From Mesorhizobium sp. (lineage in GTDB: Bacteria; Pseudomonadota; Alphaproteobacteria; Rhizobiales; Rhizobiaceae), in the NCBI GenBank assembly GCA_004017535.1, contig SAJS01000001.1, positions 186,001 through 250,000 of the forward strand: a stretch of 64,000 nucleotides of DNA. Reading direction: 5' to 3'. The translations under genes were made by a program, and so were the position numbers. How positions within the stretch are numbered: the first letter of the stretch is position 1; each line of letters starts with the position of its first letter. Positions 60,076 through 64,000 of this stretch are shown here, piece after piece. The notes under the pieces were generated by a model. It did not search any database, had not been told where the DNA came from, and worked only from the letters and a program-made list of their open reading frames with translations.

Positions 60076-60708
60076 TCAGAGCCCCAACTGCGCCCGCAAT
60101 TCCTCGGCGCTGTTGATCACAATCGCCCCGGCCGGACCCTCCATCGGCGCTTCCGGCCAGAAGAGCGTCTTCATGCCGGCAGCCAGTCCGGCCATGGCGC
60201 CCGTCAGGCTGTCGTCGACGGCGAAAGCATCCGCCGGGTCGACGCCGGCGAGATAAGCGGCGCGCAGGAAGGGTTCGGGCAGCGGCTTGCCGTCGATCAC
60301 GTCGTTGCGGCTGACCGTCATCATGCCCGGATAGGTGAGGCCGACGGCGCGCAGATTGGCATCGACGATCAGCCGGTCGGAATTGGACACCACAGCCTGC
60401 TCGACACCGAGCACCCGCAATTCGTTGAAAACCTGGATCGCGCCGGGGCGTGGCTTCAGCGTTTCCGCCAGCGGCAGGTAGTGATCGTATTTGCGCACGA
60501 TCCAGTCGTCGAAGGGCAGCGATAGGCCGAATTCGTCGCGCAGCATCTCGTAGACCGGCCATGCGGCGATGCCCAGCACGCGCTCGTGCAGGTCGTGCGG
60601 CGGGGCGATGCCGACGCTGCGCAGCGCCGCCACAAGTGCTGCCTCATGCAACGGCTCGCTGTCGACCAGCGTCCCGTCCATATCCCAGAAAACGGCTTTC
60701 GGCGTCAT
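60076..60708 (-). CDS. HAD family phosphatase
   Basis: A 210-residue HAD hydrolase (beta-phosphoglucomutase/phosphatase subfamily). Motif I FWDMDGTLVDSE (Asp nucleophile, residue about 9), the Ser of VVSNSDRL (motif II), Lys in DGKPLPEPF (motif III), and VDDSLTG (motif IV) are complete; a helical cap lies between. Related HAD proteins accompany rhizobial sorbitol/mannitol loci, and this gene is divergent from the SorC-type regulator, so a polyol-phosphate substrate is plausible. Confidence 0.9.
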   Translation of the reverse strand: MTPKAVFWDMDGTLVDSEPLHEAALVAALRSVGIAPPHDLHERVLGIAAWPVYEMLRDEFGLSLPFDDWIVRKYDHYLPLAETLKPRPGAIQVFNELRVLGVEQAVVSNSDRLIVDANLRAVGLTYPGMMTVSRNDVIDGKPLPEPFLRAAYLAGVDPADAFAVDDSLTGAMAGLAAGMKTLFWPEAPMEGPAGAIVINSAEELRAQLGL

Positions 60709-60825
60709 GCGCGGCTCCCTTCGCCGATCCCCTTAATTGGTTTCCAAGTGGAGATAAACCATCCCGCCGGCAAATGGTCGCAAGCGCGACGAATTGATCC
60801 TTCGTAGCCCGCAGGGCGCCCAAGC

Positions 60826-60852
60826 AATTGCTCTTTCGATAGACAATTGCGC
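60826..60852. promoter_or_regulatory. Candidate SorC/DeoR-type operator before the polyol regulator
   Basis: AATTGCTC (60826-60833) and AATTGCGC (60845-60852) lie 19 bp apart in direct orientation; the first is within the perfect palindrome AGCAATTGCT (60823-60832). The same pair with the same 19-bp spacing occurs before smoE at 63203-63229. Confidence 0.55.
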
Positions 60853-60915
60853 GCCGGCATATTCGCTGTAAGCTATGGCGCCCGTTTCAGCGTTGCGCGG
60901 GTTGGGAGGCAGGAC

Positions 60916-61872
60916 GTGAGTTTGCGACAGGAAACCGGCAGCACCAGGTTGGATGATGCCGCGCGCGCCGGCTGGCTTTATTATGTTGCCGGCAACACGC
61001 AGGACCAGATCGCCGCCAAGCTCGGCATCTCCAGACAGACGGCGCAGCGGCTGGTGTCGCTGGCTATGTCCGAAGGGCTGATCAAGGTGCGCGTCGATCA
61101 CCCGATCGCCAACTGCCTCGACCTAGCCGCCCGGCTGAAATCGCGTTTCGCGCTCGACCTCGTCGAGGTGGTGCCGAGCGATCCGACGTCGAACTCGACG
61201 ACGATCGGCATCGCCGAGGCGGCCGCGGCCGAGATCGAACGCCGTCTGCGCTCTGAAGCCCCCATCGTCATGGCGATCGGCACCGGGCGCACGCTGAAGG
61301 CTGCGATCGAGCAGCTGCCGCCGATGGACTGCCCGCAGCACAAGGTCGTGTCCTTGACCGGCAACATCTCGCCCGACGGCTCAGCCGCCTTCTACAACGT
61401 CATCTTCACCATGGCCGACCGCGTCAAGGCGCGGTCCTTCCCGATGCCGCTGCCGGTCATCGCCTCCTCGCCGGCAGAGCGCGAGATGCTGCTTAAACAG
61501 CCGATGATCCAGCCGACGCTGGCGCTGGCCGCGGAAGCCGACGTCACCTTCGTCGGCATCGGCGATCTCGGACCCAAGGCCCCGCTTTACGAGGATGGCT
61601 TCATTTCCGAAAGCGAATTGAAGGCGCTGCAGAAGGCCGGCGGCATCGCCGAGATCGTCGGCTGGGTGTTCGATCGCGAAGGCCGCATGATCGAGGGCAT
61701 CACCAACGACCGCGTGTCGTCCGCCGCGCTGCCGTCGCGGGAAAAGTCGCTGGTCATCGCCTTGGCCATGGGCGAGCGCAAGCTGCCGGGCATCCTCGCC
61801 GCCGTCAATCGCCGGCTGGTCAACGGCCTCATCACCGATGAGCGGACGGCCGACGCCCTGCTTGCAAGCTGA
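60916..61872 (+). CDS. Sugar-binding transcriptional regulator, SorC/DeoR type (SmoC-like)
   Basis: A 318-residue regulator: an N-terminal helix-turn-helix (AARAGWLYYVAGNTQDQIAA, 20 residues, then KLGISRQTAQRLV) and a large sugar-binding domain related to glucosamine-6-phosphate isomerase (IGTGRTLKAAIEQLP, SPDGSAAFYNVI, FVGIGDLG, EIVGWVFDREG). The GTG at 60916 has GGGAGG seven bases upstream. Regulators of this type precede smoE in rhizobial sorbitol/mannitol loci; here smoE is 1.4 kb downstream with two other genes in between. Confidence 0.9.
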   Translation: MSLRQETGSTRLDDAARAGWLYYVAGNTQDQIAAKLGISRQTAQRLVSLAMSEGLIKVRVDHPIANCLDLAARLKSRFALDLVEVVPSDPTSNSTTIGIAEAAAAEIERRLRSEAPIVMAIGTGRTLKAAIEQLPPMDCPQHKVVSLTGNISPDGSAAFYNVIFTMADRVKARSFPMPLPVIASSPAEREMLLKQPMIQPTLALAAEADVTFVGIGDLGPKAPLYEDGFISESELKALQKAGGIAEIVGWVFDREGRMIEGITNDRVSSAALPSREKSLVIALAMGERKLPGILAAVNRRLVNGLITDERTADALLAS

Positions 61873-61892
61873 TTGCCCATAAAAGGAGCCGG

Positions 61893-62078
61893 CTATTGAG
61901 AGGGTCCGCGCGGATCATTGCCGTCGAGAAAACCCATGTCGCGCTGCAGATGCTCGGATAGTTCCCGAACATCGATGTAGCCGCGCCTGCGACCCGAAAA
62001 CCTTGCAAATTCCCGTACCAGCGTGAAAAACCAGCCGCGTGCGGGAGTGGAAACGAGTTTTTCCTGAACCGTGACCAT
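61893..62078 (-). CDS. DUF1127 small protein
   Basis: A 61-residue protein. The C-terminal part RRRGYIDVRELSEHLQRDMG (20 residues) is the DUF1127 signature (R-x-EL-x8-RD-G-L-like), with Arg-rich character. Short DUF1127 proteins in alphaproteobacteria have been linked to RNA turnover and phosphate or stress responses; the function here is unknown. It is divergent from the LysR gene at 62179. Confidence 0.8.
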   Translation of the reverse strand: MVTVQEKLVSTPARGWFFTLVREFARFSGRRRGYIDVRELSEHLQRDMGFLDGNDPRGPSQ

Positions 62079-62178
62079 GATCGTCAGCCTTGAACTGGAT
62101 TGATCGTTGATCCCAAATATCGGTGTGGCTGGTTCGTGCTTCCAATTAAACCTCGATCATGACCCATAAGGAGGCCTT

Positions 62179-63087
62179 ATGCCCGATCTGAGTTCTCCGC
62201 AGCTTGCGCCGCTGCCGCCGCTGCAGGCGGTCCGGGTGTTCGAAGCGGTGGCAAGGCACCTGTCCTTCACCAAGGCGGCGCAGGAATTGGGCATGACCCA
62301 GGCGGCCGCGAGCTACCAGATCAAGCTGCTGGAGGAACGCATCGGCGCGCCGCTGTTCCTGCGCCGGCCGAAGCAGATCGAGTTGACCGGACCCGGCCAG
62401 CGCCTGGCGCCCGCCGTCAGCGAAGCCTTTTCCATCCTGGGTCAGGCCTATGCCGCGGCGCGCGGCGGCGCCGAGGGGCTGCTTTGCGTTACTACCGTGC
62501 TGACCTTCGCCTCGAACTGGCTGGCCCAGCATCTGGGCTCATTCCAGATTGCCCATCCGGCCCTTGCCGTGCGGCTCGACACGTCGAGCCGCCTGACCGA
62601 TTTCGCGCGCGAGGATGTCGACCTCGCCATCCGTTCTGGCGGCGGCAAGTGGCCGGGCCTGGAGGCGCACAAACTGCTCGACGCCGACTTCACGCCGATG
62701 CTGAGCCCCAAGCTCGCGGCGAGCATAGGCGGCGTCAAGGAGCCGGCGGACCTTTTGCGCCTGCCCATCCTCGACCCCGGGGACGTCTGGTGGTCGCAAT
62801 GGTTCGAGGCCGCCGGTGTGACTGGCCATGATCTCGCCAAGCGGCCGGGTTCCAGCATGGGCGCGCAGGCCTATGAGGCGAATGCGGCGATGGCCGGCCA
62901 TGGCGTGGCGATCCTGACCAGGGCGCTGTTCAAGAACGAGATCGCCGACGGCCGCCTGATCCAGCCCTTCGATCTCGTCGGCGATGACGGCCATGCCTAT
63001 TGGCTGGTCTATCCGACGGCGCGTCGCAACGTGCCGAAGATACGCGCCTTCCGCGACTGGATCCTCGCCGAGATCGCCTGCGCATGA
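62179..63087 (+). CDS. LysR family transcriptional regulator (GcvA-like)
   Basis: A 302-residue LysR-type regulator. The N-terminal winged helix reads LQAVRVFEAVARHLSFTKAA (20 residues), then QELGMTQAAASYQIKLLEER (20); the effector domain contains VTTVLTFASNWLAQHLGSF and LDTSSRLTDFAREDVDLAIR (20), the GcvA-subgroup pattern. TAAGGAGG lies before the ATG. Targets are unknown; the divergent DUF1127 gene is a candidate. It splits the SorC-type regulator from smoE. Confidence 0.92.
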   Translation: MPDLSSPQLAPLPPLQAVRVFEAVARHLSFTKAAQELGMTQAAASYQIKLLEERIGAPLFLRRPKQIELTGPGQRLAPAVSEAFSILGQAYAAARGGAEGLLCVTTVLTFASNWLAQHLGSFQIAHPALAVRLDTSSRLTDFAREDVDLAIRSGGGKWPGLEAHKLLDADFTPMLSPKLAASIGGVKEPADLLRLPILDPGDVWWSQWFEAAGVTGHDLAKRPGSSMGAQAYEANAAMAGHGVAILTRALFKNEIADGRLIQPFDLVGDDGHAYWLVYPTARRNVPKIRAFRDWILAEIACA

Positions 63088-63177
63088 GCTGACTGCTCTC
63101 AGCCTTCCTCGCCAAGATCCAGGCGGCGTCGCCGGGTCGGGGTCACGTTTCTGCTGCGCTGCAGCATCGATTCCGCC

Positions 63178-63230
63178 TTGACATAAATCACTCCAAGTGA
63201 GTAATTGCTCAAAGCCAAGGCAAATGCTCA
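63178..63230 (+). promoter_or_regulatory. smoE promoter and candidate SorC-type operator
   Basis: A perfect -35 TTGACA (63178-63183) is followed 18 bp later by TAATTG (63202-63207), a moderate -10. AATTGCTC (63203-63210) and AAATGCTC (63222-63229) repeat at 19-bp spacing, overlapping the -10 and start region, as at 60826-60852. TCACT-CCA-AGTGA (63188-63200) is an inverted repeat within the spacer. Confidence 0.55.
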
Positions 63231-63253
63231 TCTTGGTTTATGGGAGGAATTTG

Positions 63254-64000
63254 ATGAAACTTCGCACGCTCACCCTGGGCTTGTTGTCGGCCAGCGCCCT
63301 CGCTTTCGCCGCGCATGCCGAATCCATCACCATCGCCACCGTCAACAATGGCGACATGGTCCGCATGCAGAAGCTGACGGACGACTTCACCAAGGCCAAC
63401 CCCGACATCCAGCTCAACTGGGTCACGCTTGAAGAGAATGTGCTGCGCGAGCGCGTGACCACTGATATCGCCACCAAGGGCGGCCAGTACGACGTCATGA
63501 CCATCGGCACCTACGAGGTTCCGATCTGGGCCAAGCAGAGCTGGCTGCTGCCGCTCGACAAGCTCGGCGACGACTATGACGTCAAGGACATCATCCCGGC
63601 CATCGCCGGCGGCCTTTCGGTCGACGGCAAGCTCTATGCCGCGCCCTTCTACGGCGAAAGCTCTTTCGTCATGTACCGCAAGGACCTGATGGAGAAGGCG
63701 GGCCTGAAGATGCCCGACGCGCCGACCTGGGAATTCATCAAGCAGGCCGCCGACAAGATGACCGACCGCGCCAATGGCGTGAACGGCGTCTGCCTGCGCG
63801 GCAAGGCCGGCTGGGGCGAGAACATGGCCTTCCTCACCGCCATGTCGAACTCCTTCGGCGCCCGCTGGTTCGACGAGAACTGGAAGCCGCAATTCGATCA
63901 GCCCGAGTGGAAGAACACGCTGCAGTTCTATGTCGACCTGATGAAGGCCGACGGCCCTGAAGGCGCTTCGTCAAACGGCTTCAACGAGAACCTGGCGCTG
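63254..64000 (+). CDS. smoE: Polyol (sorbitol/mannitol) ABC transporter substrate-binding protein, 3' truncated
   Basis: The first 249 residues of a CUT1 binding protein; the window ends inside the gene. A Sec signal peptide (about residues 1-22, ending AAHA) is followed by ESITIATVNNGDMVRMQKLT (20 residues), LNWVTLEENVLRERVTTDIA (20), and DVMTIGTYEVPIW, which closely resemble the SmoE/MtlE polyol binders. GGGAGG precedes the ATG, and a TTGACA promoter lies upstream. The permease and ATPase genes would be expected just beyond the window. Confidence 0.92.
   Translation, partial: MKLRTLTLGLLSASALAFAAHAESITIATVNNGDMVRMQKLTDDFTKANPDIQLNWVTLEENVLRERVTTDIATKGGQYDVMTIGTYEVPIWAKQSWLLPLDKLGDDYDVKDIIPAIAGGLSVDGKLYAAPFYGESSFVMYRKDLMEKAGLKMPDAPTWEFIKQAADKMTDRANGVNGVCLRGKAGWGENMAFLTAMSNSFGARWFDENWKPQFDQPEWKNTLQFYVDLMKADGPEGASSNGFNENLAL

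Overview
The window is high-GC DNA from an alphaproteobacterium of the Hyphomicrobiales, most likely Mesorhizobium or a close Phyllobacteriaceae relative. Reasons: the rhizobial iolRCDEB order with an IolC-DUF2090 fusion, many ABC sugar importers of the RbsABC and MalEFGK types, a urease cluster containing ureJ and a DUF1272 gene, a smo-type polyol locus, and intergenic palindromic repeats of the kind common in mesorhizobia. It looks like ordinary chromosome: no phage, transposase or conjugation genes were seen. The only RNA gene found is tRNA-Arg(CCG).

Layout. (1) 1-4278: end of an inositol-type ABC importer (binding protein cut by the window edge, permease, ATPase), then inositol dehydrogenase iolG and an SDR dehydrogenase. 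(2) 4320-5039: a Phd/PIN toxin-antitoxin pair. (3) 5122-6416: class I DAHP synthase behind a strong candidate attenuator with an aromatic-rich leader peptide. (4) 6438-8716: LysE exporter divergent from a WYL regulator, then a methyltransferase. (5) 8811-14175: LacI regulator and an RbsBAC-type sugar importer with repeated ACTAATA sites between them. (6) 14343-17577: amino-acid/opine-type ABC importer. (7) 17739-20245, minus strand: phnN, phnM and a DUF1045 2H-phosphoesterase-like gene. (8) 20479-27390, minus strand: iolB, a small membrane protein, iolE, iolD, iolC and the RpiR-type regulator. (9) 27527-35797: a lone Gfo/Idh/MocA dehydrogenase facing a seven-gene minus-strand operon (TIM-barrel isomerase, second IolG-like dehydrogenase, MalG/F/E/K-type importer, second IolE-like protein). 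This looks like an uptake and oxidation branch feeding the IolCDB trunk. (10) 36118-47409: MocR regulator, an A+T-richer hypothetical gene beside tRNA-Arg, DUF1003, universal stress protein, D,D-carboxypeptidase, several uncharacterised genes, and most of the palindromic repeats. (11) 47410-49732: a YfcG-like GST and a NodE/NodF-like KAS-ACP pair. (12) 49929-58964: the urease cluster ureD-A-DUF1272-J-B, then ureC-(membrane protein)-(GST)-E-F-DUF3995-G, split by two minus-strand secreted-protein genes and a 42-bp tandem repeat. (13) 59039-64000: class II aldolase, HAD phosphatase, SorC/DeoR-type regulator, DUF1127, a GcvA-like LysR regulator, and the start of the polyol-binding protein gene smoE.

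The most interesting signals are regulatory: the Phe-Trp-Tyr-Phe-Ser-Tyr leader with perfectly matched terminator and antiterminator arms before the DAHP synthase; paired AATTGCTC half-sites with identical 19-bp spacing before both the SorC-type regulator and smoE; and palindromes that fit the WYL, LacI and RpiR regulators. No defence system or obviously new multi-gene machine was recognised. The second inositol-like operon is the best candidate for undescribed catabolic specificity.
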